Assembly (NCBI GenBank): GCA_902494195.1
Contig: CABUSH010000010.1
Span: forward strand, 1 to 64,000
Length of the DNA: 64,000 nucleotides
Direction of reading: 5' to 3'
Origin: an uncultured Collinsella sp.
GTDB lineage: Bacteria; Actinomycetota; Coriobacteriia; Coriobacteriales; Coriobacteriaceae
Below the pieces are notes generated by a model that worked only from the letters and a program-made list of their open reading frames with translations, was not told the DNA's origin and did not search any database. Shown here one piece after another: positions 35,132-44,108 of the stretch; position 1 is the stretch's first letter; each line of letters opens with the position of its first letter. Position numbers and translations under genes: made by a program.

Positions 35132-35704
35132 CTATTTGAGCTTGCGGGTCTTGGGCTTAAAGCGCATACCCGTCTGGCGTCCGCCACGTGCGGAGAATCC
35201 ATAGCCGGACTGCGGCACGACGCCGGACATCAAAAACGGAATGGCAACCAGACCCGTCAGGATCGAGGACGGCAGCGCATGGCCGAAGATCGCCACGACA
35301 AAGCTCGTCTCCAAACCCATAAACAGCAAGATGATGCTGTAGATAACATTAATGACGAGCGCGAAGGCGCCCACAGTGACGCCGCGCGCACTCGGGGTAC
35401 CGCCCGTCTGACCGACGGCGCTGTGCACCAGGGCAAAAGAACCCACGGTCAGCAGGAGCGACATAACGCCCACCGGCACGGCAGCGGACAGGTCATAAAA
35501 CAAGCCGCTGCAAAAACCGCACACGACGGCACGGGTCGGGTCGCCCGAGAACACGCTTAGGCACACCAGGATAATCATGAAGTTGACGCGACCGCCCGCA
35601 ATGGAGATCTGCGGTGCCAGGCCTGCCTGCAGCAGCACGCATACGATGGCGGCGATTACAAACGTGCGGGAGCTCATCCCCTGCTCGTGTAGATCCATGG
35701 ACAT
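35132..35704 (-). CDS. mreD: Rod shape-determining protein MreD
   Basis: 190-residue polytopic membrane protein with five or six predicted helices and the MreD-like segments LLQAGLAPQISIAGGRVNFM and GFCSGLFYDLSAAVPVG. A basic tail of about 25 residues follows the last helix. The sequence is weakly conserved, so the call leans on position between mreC and the PBP2 gene and on the membrane pattern. Two ATG codons (residues 1 and 3) are possible starts. Confidence 0.9.
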   Translation of the reverse strand: MSMDLHEQGMSSRTFVIAAIVCVLLQAGLAPQISIAGGRVNFMIILVCLSVFSGDPTRAVVCGFCSGLFYDLSAAVPVGVMSLLLTVGSFALVHSAVGQTGGTPSARGVTVGAFALVINVIYSIILLFMGLETSFVVAIFGHALPSSILTGLVAIPFLMSGVVPQSGYGFSARGGRQTGMRFKPKTRKLK

Positions 35705-35709
35705 GCCCC

Positions 35710-36708
35710 CTATTCGTTCGAGCCGGAATCGGTCGTCTCGGACGTGTCGGAACTGTCATCCGAGCTCTCGTCCTTCGTCTTGGTTGCAGCATCGCGCGAC
35801 GTTCCCTGCGGCGTGCTGTTGGCCGTGCTCACGTCCTCATCCGAGGCCGACTGTTCGTCGGTCAGCGAGGTAATGACCAGCACTTCCTCGTTGTTCTCGG
35901 CCGTGGTCTGAGCGCGCACCACAATGGTGTAGTACACGTCGTTTGCCGATTTCTCAACCGACGAGACGGTGCCGAGCGGTAGACCCTTGGGGAACACACC
36001 GCCGATGCCCGAGGTCACGATGATGTCGCCGACTTTAACGTCGGAGTCGACGCTCACATACTCAAGACGCAGCGTGCCGTCAGCCTGACCCTGCAGCATA
36101 CCCTGGGCGCGCGTGTCCTGTACCATGGCGGACACACCCGAGTTCTCGTCGCCAATCAGGCGCACGGTGGACGTCTTGGCCGAGACTTCGATGATCTGGC
36201 CGATAACACCGGCCGAACTCGTCACAGGCATGTTGATGGTAAGGCCGTCGGCAGAGCCTTTGTCGATGGTTACGGTCGAGGTCCAGGCATCGCCCGAGGC
36301 ACCAACGATACGAGCAGCGGTCGATTTGAGGTTGTAGGTCGACTGCAGCCCGACCAGCCCCTCCAGACGCTCGGCGGTCTTTTGAGCCTCGGAGAGCTCA
36401 GCAACCTTAGAGGTCAGCTCCTCGTTTTGCTTCTTAAGCTCGTCAAGCGTGTCCTGCGACGCCGTAAGGTTAGAGAACACGTTGCCGATCGCATTGAAGG
36501 GAGCCGCCACGGCCGAGCCCACAAAACGCACCGGCGAGGTAATCGTCGTTACGCCCGAACGCACGGCATGAATCGGCCCTGCCTCGCCCTCGCGGATGTA
36601 AAACGTGAGCAGCAACACCGAAATCAGGCTGAAAACAATCAACGGGCGCATACCCGTTGATTGTCGCTTGGTATTCAGATTTGTGGAGAAACCCGAAGAT
36701 CGTGCCAA
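35710..36708 (-). CDS. mreC: Rod shape-determining protein MreC
   Basis: Extracytoplasmic scaffold linking MreB to the cell-wall synthases. The 332-residue protein has one N-terminal membrane helix (PLIVFSLISVLLLTFYI), a coiled coil at about 80-115 (KKQNEELTSKVAELSEAQKT), then the beta-rich MreC domain with ARIVGASGDAWTSTVTIDKG and GGVFPKGLPLGTVSSVEK. The last 55 residues are Ser/Thr/Asp/Glu-rich and look disordered. TTG start after GGTGGATTCCA. Confidence 0.95.
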   Translation of the reverse strand: MARSSGFSTNLNTKRQSTGMRPLIVFSLISVLLLTFYIREGEAGPIHAVRSGVTTITSPVRFVGSAVAAPFNAIGNVFSNLTASQDTLDELKKQNEELTSKVAELSEAQKTAERLEGLVGLQSTYNLKSTAARIVGASGDAWTSTVTIDKGSADGLTINMPVTSSAGVIGQIIEVSAKTSTVRLIGDENSGVSAMVQDTRAQGMLQGQADGTLRLEYVSVDSDVKVGDIIVTSGIGGVFPKGLPLGTVSSVEKSANDVYYTIVVRAQTTAENNEEVLVITSLTDEQSASDEDVSTANSTPQGTSRDAATKTKDESSDDSSDTSETTDSGSNE

Positions 36709-36729
36709 ATGGAATCCACCTTTTGGAAA

Positions 36730-37773
36730 TTAAGCATTGGTCTGGACGAAGCCGCCATCAAACGCATTGGCCTCGAGCACGCGGGCACAGCCGTTAACGA
36801 CGTTATCGAGCGCCGTGGGGCTGACGTTGACCGAAACGCCGGTCTCATCGCGCAGACGCACGTCGAGTCCGCGTAGCAGAGCGCCACCACCGGTCAGCAA
36901 AATGCCGTAGTACATAAGGTCAGAGGCAAGATCGGGCGGCGTGGCATCGAGGGCGTCCTTGACGGCCTTGGCCATCTCGTCGAGCGGCTTGTTGAGCGCG
37001 CGACGAATCTCCTCGCTCTCGATGCGCACGGTCTTGGGCAGACCGGTGATCACGTCGCGACCGTTGACCTCGACGTCGAGCTCGTCCTTGAGCGGCACAG
37101 CGGAGCCGACCTTGATCTTGATGTCCTCTGCCGTACGCTCGCCGATGGCAAGGTTGTAGGCATCACGAACGTGCGTGAGGATGGCCTGGTCGAACTCGTC
37201 GCCTGCAATACGGATGGACTGCGAGACGACGATGCCGCCCATAGCGATAACGGCAACCTCGGTGGTACCGCCACCGATGTCGATGACCATGGAGCCGGTG
37301 GGCTCCTCGACGGGCAGGTCGGCGCCGATAGCGGCAGCCATGGGCTCCTCGATCAGATAGGCCTGGCGAGCGCCAGCCTGGATCGTGGCCTCAAAGACAG
37401 CACGCTTCTCGACCGACGTGACGCCGGAGGGAACGCAGACGACAACGCGCGGACGCGGGGTCCACGGATAGCGCTTCTCGGACGCCTTATCGATAAAGTA
37501 GCGAAGCATGGCCTCGGTAACATCGAAGTCGGCGATGACGCCGTCCTTCAGGGGACGAACGGCCACGATGTTGCCGGGCGTACGGCCGAGCATGCGCTTT
37601 GCCTCGATACCGACCGCCAGGATGCGCTCGTCGTTCTTGTCGATGGCGACAACAGAGGGCTCGCGAATGACGATGCCCTTGCCGCGCACGGAGACAAGCG
37701 TATTTGCGGTGCCGAGGTCGATGGCAAGATCGCCCGCATAGCTACCGAAGAACATATCCATCAAAGAAAACAA
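36730..37773 (-). CDS. mreB: Rod shape-determining protein MreB
   Basis: Bacterial actin directing elongasome movement. 347 residues with the phosphate-1 loop AIDLGTANTLV, connecting and adenosine motifs (MVIDIGGGTTEVAVIAMGGIV, ILLTGGGALLRGLDVRL). Start is TTG at 37773, five bases after AGGAG; an ATG four codons later is 17 bases from that site and less likely. First gene of the mreB-mreC-mreD-PBP2-rodA operon. Confidence 0.98.
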   Translation of the reverse strand: MFSLMDMFFGSYAGDLAIDLGTANTLVSVRGKGIVIREPSVVAIDKNDERILAVGIEAKRMLGRTPGNIVAVRPLKDGVIADFDVTEAMLRYFIDKASEKRYPWTPRPRVVVCVPSGVTSVEKRAVFEATIQAGARQAYLIEEPMAAAIGADLPVEEPTGSMVIDIGGGTTEVAVIAMGGIVVSQSIRIAGDEFDQAILTHVRDAYNLAIGERTAEDIKIKVGSAVPLKDELDVEVNGRDVITGLPKTVRIESEEIRRALNKPLDEMAKAVKDALDATPPDLASDLMYYGILLTGGGALLRGLDVRLRDETGVSVNVSPTALDNVVNGCARVLEANAFDGGFVQTNA

Positions 37774-37833
37774 CGCAACTCCTGATGTGTTGGATGATTG
37801 CTGGAAAACTACTAGATCATCATACTAGCGCAA

Positions 37834-37866
37834 GCCCGGCACCTCACTTGCGGTGAAGCGCCGGGC
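37834..37866 (-). terminator. Strong hairpin after the TPR gene
   Basis: A 14-bp minus-strand stem with two U-G pairs and a CGCAA loop, GC-rich at the base, 23 bases past the stop of the TPR-protein gene and about 60 bases upstream of mreB. TTGCGC follows rather than a T-run, so termination efficiency is uncertain; it could instead be the 3' boundary of the upstream message. Confidence 0.5.
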
Positions 37867-37888
37867 AAAGCTAAATCCCATAAGGTCA

Positions 37889-39193
37889 CTACTGGTTGTC
37901 AGCAGCCGAGAAATCCATATCGAGCGAGGAAACGGCCCAGCCGATATGGTTGTCGGAGCGCACGAATTTGACGGTGTACTCCTGCTCGCCGCCCTTGGAC
38001 AGCGATGCCTTCACCTTAGCGGTCGTCTCGGTCATGGACTGATCCATGCCCTCGACGGACACGGTGGCACCCTGCGGAATCGAGGAGATGATCATCGACT
38101 TAGCGTCCTCGGACAGGCTCGATGCCAGGCAAGACTCGGCCTTTGCGGTGTCACCGTCGCCGGCAGCCTGGAACAGATCGGTAACGACAGACTCCTGGGA
38201 CGGGAAGCCAAAGCCGCGCGTGTAGGCAAAGCCCAGACCGCCCGCGGCGATCAAAATGAGCAGAAGCAGCACGATGAAGACTTTGAGACCCGTGTGGCGA
38301 TGGCGACGACGGACCTTGGCCTGCTTACGATCCTGACGGTCCTGCTGGACCATCTCGGACTCGGACAGCGTAAAGAAGCCGGTGTCCGAGGGATCGGGCA
38401 TAAACTGACCGGTCGCGCCCGTAGGATCGAGCGGATCGACGGCAGGAGCGTCCATCGCGGGCGCCGGAGCCGTGGCCATAGCCGTCTGGGCAGACAGCGC
38501 GGCAAGCGAATCGTGCACGCGGGCAAGCTCATCGGCCTGCTCGGAGGTGAGCTGGTAGATGCCATCGGCAGTAGCGGCGTTAAAGGCGTCGAGTGCGTCG
38601 GAGGGACGGCCGGCGGCAGAAAGCGCCTGACCCATGCCGGCGTTGAGCGCACGCGTGTCGTCGCGGGGGCCGGCAAAGTCGATAGCCGTGCGGTAGGTCT
38701 CCACGGCATCCGCCGGACGGCCGAGCTTGATGAAGCAACGACCGAGCTCGCCGAGCGCGGCGGCAGGAGCCGGATTGGCGCCATCGATGGCAGCCTGACG
38801 GAAGGCAGTACCCGCGTTGGCATAGTCGCCCGACTGGAACAGCGCGTTACCCAGGCCCAGATAGGCCTTGAACGGCGTGGCATAAGAAGCGTCCTGCGTA
38901 GCAGCAGAGAACGCCTGAGCGGCCGTCGTGTAGTCGCCCACGGCGGCGAGCGCCTTGCCGCGGTTGGTGAGCAGCGCGCCGCGCTTGCCATAGGTGCCGT
39001 CGTTGAGGGCGGCGGCGTAGGCCTCGGCGGCCTCGGCATACATGCCCAGGTGCATCAAGGCGTTACCACGAAGGTGATCGGCCTCGCCCATAATCTCATC
39101 GGGAGTCTTTGCCGCCCCAAGCATCTGGGCTGCAGCGGAAAAATCACCCGCGCGGTAAGCGGCGCGGCCCTGTTGGATCAGCTGGCTATTCAA
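37889..39193 (-). CDS. TPR-repeat membrane protein with extracytoplasmic C-terminal domain, unknown function
   Basis: 434 residues in three parts. Residues 1-210 are tetratricopeptide-like helix pairs (GRAAYRAGDFSAAAQMLG, GNALMHLGMYAEAAEAYAAA, GNALFQSGDYANAGTAFRQA). About 280-303 is a very basic stretch (KQAKVRRRHRHTGLK). A single membrane helix spans about 304-325. The last 103 residues resemble an NTF2/DUF4878-like domain (VVTDLFQAAGDGDTAKAESCL). TTG start behind AAGGGGATTTCC. Cotranscribed with the cyclophilin gene upstream. It may scaffold envelope proteins beside the Mre system; that is inference. Confidence 0.82.
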   Translation of the reverse strand: MNSQLIQQGRAAYRAGDFSAAAQMLGAAKTPDEIMGEADHLRGNALMHLGMYAEAAEAYAAALNDGTYGKRGALLTNRGKALAAVGDYTTAAQAFSAATQDASYATPFKAYLGLGNALFQSGDYANAGTAFRQAAIDGANPAPAAALGELGRCFIKLGRPADAVETYRTAIDFAGPRDDTRALNAGMGQALSAAGRPSDALDAFNAATADGIYQLTSEQADELARVHDSLAALSAQTAMATAPAPAMDAPAVDPLDPTGATGQFMPDPSDTGFFTLSESEMVQQDRQDRKQAKVRRRHRHTGLKVFIVLLLLILIAAGGLGFAYTRGFGFPSQESVVTDLFQAAGDGDTAKAESCLASSLSEDAKSMIISSIPQGATVSVEGMDQSMTETTAKVKASLSKGGEQEYTVKFVRSDNHIGWAVSSLDMDFSAADNQ

Positions 39194-39204
39194 GGAAATC
39201 CCCT

Positions 39205-39747
39205 TTACTCGTGAACGATCTCGACATGGACGATCTCGTCGCCGGCACGCAGCTGCGAAATCACATCGAGACCCTCGACCGTGGTACCAAAGACGGTGTA
39301 ACCGGAATCGAGGTTATGCTGGGCGCCCAGGCAGAAGTAGAACTGCGAACCCGCGGAATCGGGGTCCATGGAGCGTGCCATGGCAAGGGCACCGTCGACA
39401 TGGCTGTTGCGCGGATTGGTGGCAAACTCGCCCTTGATGCAGTAGCCGGGGCCACCGGTACCGGGCATGCCGTCGGGGCCCTCAAGACCGGCAGCAACGT
39501 CGGCGCCGGACATGTCGCGGGTATTGGGGTCGCCGCCCTGGATGACAAAACCGGGCACATAGCGATGGAACTTAAGGCCATCATAGAAACCCATCGTGGA
39601 AAGCTCGCAGAAGTTCGCGACATGAATGGGAGCGCCCTCGCCGTCAAACTTGACCTTGATGGTACCCTTCGACGTCTCGATAACGGCGCACTCGTCGCCG
39701 GCAAGCTGATACTCGGGCGTGTAGAGCTCTTTCTTAAAACCAAACAT
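39205..39747 (-). CDS. Cyclophilin-type peptidyl-prolyl cis-trans isomerase
   Basis: 180 residues, cytoplasmic (no signal peptide). The cyclophilin core shows FHRYVPGFVIQGGDP (with the catalytic Arg), AGSQFYFCLG and YTVFGTTVEGLDVI. Acts in protein folding. ATG preceded by GAGGAAGGAACC; transcribed from the promoter at 39787-39816 together with the TPR protein gene 11 bases downstream. Confidence 0.95.
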   Translation of the reverse strand: MFGFKKELYTPEYQLAGDECAVIETSKGTIKVKFDGEGAPIHVANFCELSTMGFYDGLKFHRYVPGFVIQGGDPNTRDMSGADVAAGLEGPDGMPGTGGPGYCIKGEFATNPRNSHVDGALAMARSMDPDSAGSQFYFCLGAQHNLDSGYTVFGTTVEGLDVISQLRAGDEIVHVEIVHE

Positions 39748-39786
39748 GTGGTTCCTTCCTCGTGCGTTTAAAGCATATTTGTACGA

Positions 39787-39816
39787 ATTGTAGCAATAAG
39801 CATGCGCTTACATCAA
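39787..39816 (-). promoter_or_regulatory. Promoter of the cyclophilin/TPR pair
   Basis: Minus strand: -35 TTGATG, 18-base spacer, -10 TACAAT. Leader about 35 bases. Confidence 0.7.
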
Positions 39817-39848
39817 TTGCGCACGTAGGTTATGCCGACTATGGCGAA

Positions 39849-40997
39849 CTAATTTTGGGAACGCTGCTGCGGCTTCCAGGAGCCCACATTGGCGTCGTAC
39901 TGGTTCAGCGCGCTGTTGCCGCCCTGTGCGATGGGCGCCAGGATCTCGCTTTGGTGGGAACTCATCGACTCGCCATCGGGAATGGCCAGCGAGATATCCC
40001 AGCTCTGGCAGATCACGTCGACACGCTCGTACATCCACTCGGCAAGCTGCTTTAAGTGGGCGATGTCGTCCGCATAGACCGTATCGTCCTGATACTTAAG
40101 GTTGTTAAGCTCATCTTGCGTCTTTTTGATCTGGTCGCGCAGGGCGTAGGCACTCTGCGACAGCTCCTGGCGGGTGGACAGCGGCGTTCGGAGATAGCCG
40201 TTGTTAAAGGAATCGATGACCTCGCCGATCTGGTCCTCGTCACCGTAGGACACGATGGCCTGATACAGACCGTCGAGCCTGGTATAGAGCTGATCATCGG
40301 TGAGCACGGTTTCTTCCTGGACCACCTCGGCAGAATCGTCTTGCTTGGTATCGTCCTCAGTCGCCTCGCCCTTTTGGCGCGTAGGGAAGGTCGTCTGCGC
40401 GGCCTGGCCAAACTGGTCATAGAAGTCGGGCATAACACCCATGGGATCGGCCGTCACGAACCAATAGGCACCGCCGCAAACGACGGCAAGAACCGCGATG
40501 ACGATGAGCGGCTTGGGGATATGACGCTTGTGCTTGTGATAGGCGTCCTCGTCAGGATGCACCTTGCGTTTGGGTTTTTGAGCATCGTCATGCAGAGAAA
40601 CCGGCGTGGGAATATCGACCTTGGGAATACCGAAATCCTTATCAAAAGCCGGCAGCACGCAAGTCTCGTTAGGATCGGCGGCGTCCGAAAGCACCGCAGC
40701 GGCAGAGGCGGGCGCATGCGGCACCTCGGTATCGATCTGCTCTTGCGTTAGGCGCGGAAAGCCCGCCGTGCGGCCCGCTGCCAGGTCGGATGCGGCCGCG
40801 TCCTCGGAGAGGATACCCGGAGCGGGGCGTCCGCATTTGGGGCACGTACGATCATGCGGAGAAAGACGGGCACCGCAGCCCTCACAGAACACGAACTCGG
40901 TGTGCTCGGGACCGTCGCCCGGACCCACATAGGCGTTGCAATAGGGGCAGAACGAGGCGCCGTCCTCGATAGTCTTAAGGCAATGCGGGCAGATCAC
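39849..40997 (-). CDS. Double zinc-ribbon membrane protein, unknown function
   Basis: 382 residues from GTG 40997, chosen because AAGAGGATGCC precedes it (a TTG ten codons upstream has no ribosome-binding site). Residues 1-60 hold two treble-clef zinc ribbons, CPHC..CPYC and CEGC..CPKC. Then come a low-complexity linker, a basic patch, a single membrane helix (PLIVIAVLAVVCGGAYWF, about 162-179), and an extracytoplasmic helical domain of about 200 residues with a coiled-coil-like part (RDQIKKTQDELNNLKYQDD). The protein encoded downstream is a P-type ATPase on the other side of a tRNA-free gap but in the opposite order. The ligand is unknown. Confidence 0.85.
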   Translation of the reverse strand: MICPHCLKTIEDGASFCPYCNAYVGPGDGPEHTEFVFCEGCGARLSPHDRTCPKCGRPAPGILSEDAAASDLAAGRTAGFPRLTQEQIDTEVPHAPASAAAVLSDAADPNETCVLPAFDKDFGIPKVDIPTPVSLHDDAQKPKRKVHPDEDAYHKHKRHIPKPLIVIAVLAVVCGGAYWFVTADPMGVMPDFYDQFGQAAQTTFPTRQKGEATEDDTKQDDSAEVVQEETVLTDDQLYTRLDGLYQAIVSYGDEDQIGEVIDSFNNGYLRTPLSTRQELSQSAYALRDQIKKTQDELNNLKYQDDTVYADDIAHLKQLAEWMYERVDVICQSWDISLAIPDGESMSSHQSEILAPIAQGGNSALNQYDANVGSWKPQQRSQN

Positions 40998-41100
40998 GGC
41001 ATCCTCTTTTCGAAGCAATTCAAACAATCGAGGTTAGAGCATAGCATCGCCACGGCCCCACAGGAGCAAGGCACCAATTCAACATCGCCAGGGCGCGTAG

Positions 41101-43824
41101 TTACTTCTTCTTTTTGCTTGGCATCGAAACTTTGATGCCTTGGGCGGACTTGGTCACGCGAGAGCGCTTGGCTCCGGTACTCTTCTTTTTCTTGGGCTGG
41201 GCCTGGGCCACGCCCTCGAGTGCGCGGGCCTCGGCCTCGCGAGCGGTGCGATCTTCGCGGCGCTGCGCCATGTCGGCGGCGAAGCGCTTGGCAAAACGCT
41301 CGGCCGTCGAACCCGTCGAGCTCACCTTGCCGCCACCGCGACCCAGGTGGACGCGCACACCGCGGCCAAAACCAGTTGCAGCATGACGACGACGCGGCTT
41401 GAGCGAATCCATCATCGTGGCGAGCTTAAAGAACACCGAGCAGGTAAAGACCACGATGACAGCCAAGATAACCATCTGGCCCATCGACAGGTTGGCAATA
41501 GACAGCAGCTCTGGGAATCCGATAACGCCCACCAGGATGCCGGCGACTACAAACACAAAGAGCACCACACGTAAGGGCGTGAGAGGCTGCGAGATGCGCC
41601 AGATTAGGCTGACGCTCGCCGCGCACGACGTAAGCAGGCACATCGTAGACAGCGTAAGCTGGGTAAAGCCAAACACGCGCGCCACAAAGATATCGAGCGC
41701 CGCAGCCAAAATGACCGCAATCGACGCCGGCAGTGCCCGCTTGAGCACGTTCGTCAGGAACGACCCCTTCACGCGAGCATTGTTGGGCTCCAAACCCAGT
41801 ACAAAGCCCGGCGCGCCGATGCAGAAGAAGTTAATGAGCGTCATCTGGATGGGCTCGAAGGGGTACGGCGGCAGCGCGATGCACAGCGCGGCCAGGCCCA
41901 TCGAGAACAGCGTCTTGGTCAGGAACAGCGAGGCCGAACGCTGCAGGTTGTTGATGGAGCGACGGCCCTCGGCCACCACGGCGGGCATCGAGGCAAAGTC
42001 GTTGTCGACGAGTACGATCTCGGCCACGCTGCGCGCGGCATCGGAGCCGGCCGCCATGGCGACGGAGCAGTCGGCCTCCTTGAGCGCCAGCACGTCGTTG
42101 ACGCCGTCGCCCGTCATGGCCACGGTGTGCTCGCGGCGCTTGAGCGCCTGGACGAGCTCGCGCTTCTGCTGCGGAGTCACACGACCAAAGACATGGTAGC
42201 GGTCCACTGCGGCATCGAGCTTGGCCGGCGTATCGAGCGTCGTAGCGTCCACATAAGCGTCCGCCCCCGGCACGCCCACCACGCGCGCGATCGACGACAC
42301 CGTACGCGGGTCGTCGCCACTGATCACGTTGAGGGTCACGCCCTGCTCATTAAAGTAGCCAATAGTCTCGGCCGCCGAGGTACGAATCTCGTCGCGGATG
42401 GTCACAAAGCCCACGGGCTCGGCCTCGCCCACCATATCGCCATCGGGTGTAAAGCCGTCCACGCGCGCCACCACGAGCACGCGGCAGGTATCGGCAAGCT
42501 CGGCGACACGGTTCTCGACCTGCGAAAACACACGATCAGAGAGCACAAACTGCGCCGCACCCATCACATAGGAGCCCTGCGCAAACGACGCGCCGCTCCA
42601 CTTTTTGGAGGACGAGAACGGAATGACCGACAGCGGCTCAGACACCTCGACCGGGCGATCGGCGTAATAGTTAAGCAGCGCCTGGCAGGTCTCGTTGGCA
42701 TCGGCCGAAGTCGCACGCGCCACGTTAGCCAGCGCAAAATCGAGTACCGTGGTATCGACGGGAACAGCCGCTTCGTCCGAGCCGGCGCCAAGGCTCACGC
42801 CCTCAACCGGCAGCGGATACGTGCCCTCGACCTCCATGCGGCCCGACGTGATAGTGCCCGTCTTGTCCAGGCACAGCACGTCGACGCGAGCGAGCGTCTC
42901 GATGCAGTAGAGTTGCTGCGCCAGCACTTTGCGGCGGGCCAGGCGCACCGTGGCGATGGCGAGCACCGACGAGGTCAGCAGCACCAGGCCTTGCGGGATC
43001 ATGCCCAGCAGGGCGCCCACCGTGGACAGCAGCGCCGACGAAGGCACATGACCAGCCAACAGCTCGGAGAAGCACCACGAAAGCGCGCTATCGCCCGGGG
43101 TTCCCGCGGCATCCCACAGCTCGCTCACACTCGAGGCAAACAACGCCAAACCGAGCGGGATCATGATGATGCTCGCAAAGCGCACGATGGCGTTAAGCGC
43201 GTTCATGATCTCGGAATTGACCTTTTTGACGTACTTGGCCTCGTTATTAATTTTGGCCACGTAGTTGTCGGCGCCGACATGGATCACGCGGGCGCGCAGC
43301 AGGCCCGAGTCGATAAAGCTGCCGCTCATGAGCTCGGAACCGGGCTGTTTCTTGATAAGGTCGCTCTCGCCCGTCAGCAAGCTCTCGTTCACGAGAGCCT
43401 CGCCCGAAACCACCACGGCGTCGGCCGGAATCTGGTCGCCGCGCCCCAGGCGGATGATGTCATCGAGCACGATCTGGTCCAAGTCGAGCTCCACCTCGGC
43501 ACCGTCGCGCACCGCGATGGCCTTCTTGGAGGTCAGCAGCGTAAGCTTATCGACCATCTTTTTGGAACGCATGGACTGAATGACGCCAATAGCGGTATTG
43601 AGGAACACCACGAACAGGAACGTCAGATTCTTAAACGAACCGGTCAAAATGACCAGGAACGCCAAGATCACGTTGATCAAATTGAACAGCGTGCAGAGGT
43701 TCTCGATGATGAGCTCTTTGACCGACTTGGTCTTGAGCTCCATGTTGCGGTTGATCTTACCGGCGGCGATGCGCTCCTCGACCTCGGCGGTCGAGAGTCC
43801 GCGCTCGATATCCGTTGCTGCCAT
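41101..43824 (-). CDS. P-type cation-transporting ATPase, CtpE/CaxP-like
   Basis: About 907 residues. Motifs: TGES actuator loop (about 150-155), phosphorylated Asp in DVLCLDKTGTITSG, and the hinge TGDGVNDVLALKEADC. Ten membrane helices are plausible. The M4 ion-site segment reads GMIPQGLVLLTS, where related Ca2+ pumps (CtpE, CaxP) usually have Pro-Glu-Gly-Leu. The C-terminal about 110 residues form a highly basic, Lys/Arg/Ala-rich tail ending in a run of lysines, not part of the transport core. Start codon uncertain (ATG 43824, ATG 43836 or GTG 43839). Calcium is the inferred ion. Confidence 0.9.
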   Translation of the reverse strand: MAATDIERGLSTAEVEERIAAGKINRNMELKTKSVKELIIENLCTLFNLINVILAFLVILTGSFKNLTFLFVVFLNTAIGVIQSMRSKKMVDKLTLLTSKKAIAVRDGAEVELDLDQIVLDDIIRLGRGDQIPADAVVVSGEALVNESLLTGESDLIKKQPGSELMSGSFIDSGLLRARVIHVGADNYVAKINNEAKYVKKVNSEIMNALNAIVRFASIIMIPLGLALFASSVSELWDAAGTPGDSALSWCFSELLAGHVPSSALLSTVGALLGMIPQGLVLLTSSVLAIATVRLARRKVLAQQLYCIETLARVDVLCLDKTGTITSGRMEVEGTYPLPVEGVSLGAGSDEAAVPVDTTVLDFALANVARATSADANETCQALLNYYADRPVEVSEPLSVIPFSSSKKWSGASFAQGSYVMGAAQFVLSDRVFSQVENRVAELADTCRVLVVARVDGFTPDGDMVGEAEPVGFVTIRDEIRTSAAETIGYFNEQGVTLNVISGDDPRTVSSIARVVGVPGADAYVDATTLDTPAKLDAAVDRYHVFGRVTPQQKRELVQALKRREHTVAMTGDGVNDVLALKEADCSVAMAAGSDAARSVAEIVLVDNDFASMPAVVAEGRRSINNLQRSASLFLTKTLFSMGLAALCIALPPYPFEPIQMTLINFFCIGAPGFVLGLEPNNARVKGSFLTNVLKRALPASIAVILAAALDIFVARVFGFTQLTLSTMCLLTSCAASVSLIWRISQPLTPLRVVLFVFVVAGILVGVIGFPELLSIANLSMGQMVILAVIVVFTCSVFFKLATMMDSLKPRRRHAATGFGRGVRVHLGRGGGKVSSTGSTAERFAKRFAADMAQRREDRTAREAEARALEGVAQAQPKKKKSTGAKRSRVTKSAQGIKVSMPSKKKK

Positions 43825-43855
43825 ACCACGTCCCATCACGTCGCGTCGGTATAAG

Positions 43856-43889
43856 AAAAACCGCCCGGACCATGCGAGGTTCGGACGGT
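43856..43889 (-). terminator. Terminator of tRNA-Arg(CCG)
   Basis: Minus-strand 8-bp stem ACCGTCCG with CGGGCGGT (one U-G pair) followed by TTTTTC, 12 bases past the tRNA 3' end. Confidence 0.85.
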
Positions 43890-43900
43890 CTTACGTTCGA

Positions 43901-43977
43901 TGGTGCCCCATGTTGGATTCGAACCAACGGCCTTCTGCTCCGGAGGCAGACGCTCTAATCCCCTGAGCTAATAGGGC
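43901..43977 (-). tRNA. tRNA-Arg, anticodon CCG, CCA encoded
   Basis: A 77-base minus-strand cloverleaf: acceptor GCCCTAT with ATGGGGC (one U-G), D arm GCTC/GAGC, anticodon stem TCTGC/GCAGA with loop CTCCGGA (anticodon CCG), T arm GTTGG/CCAAC with TTCGAAT loop, discriminator A and an encoded CCA. All stems pair well. It reads the CGG arginine codon. It has its own promoter and terminator. Confidence 0.97.
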
Positions 43978-43988
43978 CAACGTTTGGC

Positions 43989-44018
43989 ATTATACCCAAG
44001 TGCACCACGGGCTATCAA
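43989..44018 (-). promoter_or_regulatory. Promoter of tRNA-Arg(CCG)
   Basis: Minus strand: -35 TTGATA, 18-base spacer, consensus -10 TATAAT, ending 11 bases before the mature tRNA 5' end. Confidence 0.8.
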
Positions 44019-44070
44019 AATAAAAGAAAAAGCTTTGCAATTCCGAGGAAGACGCGGTGCAACGGCCCAC

Positions 44071-44100
44071 TTTAGAAGGCAAAAGCGAGCCAGATAGTAT
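44071..44100 (+). promoter_or_regulatory. Promoter of the aromatic amino acid cluster
   Basis: -35 TTTAGA, 18-base spacer, -10 TAGTAT. A start site would fall about 44107-44109, immediately before the leader ORF and the terminator-like hairpin. The hexamers are moderate matches. Confidence 0.5.
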
Positions 44101-44108
44101 AAACTCTC

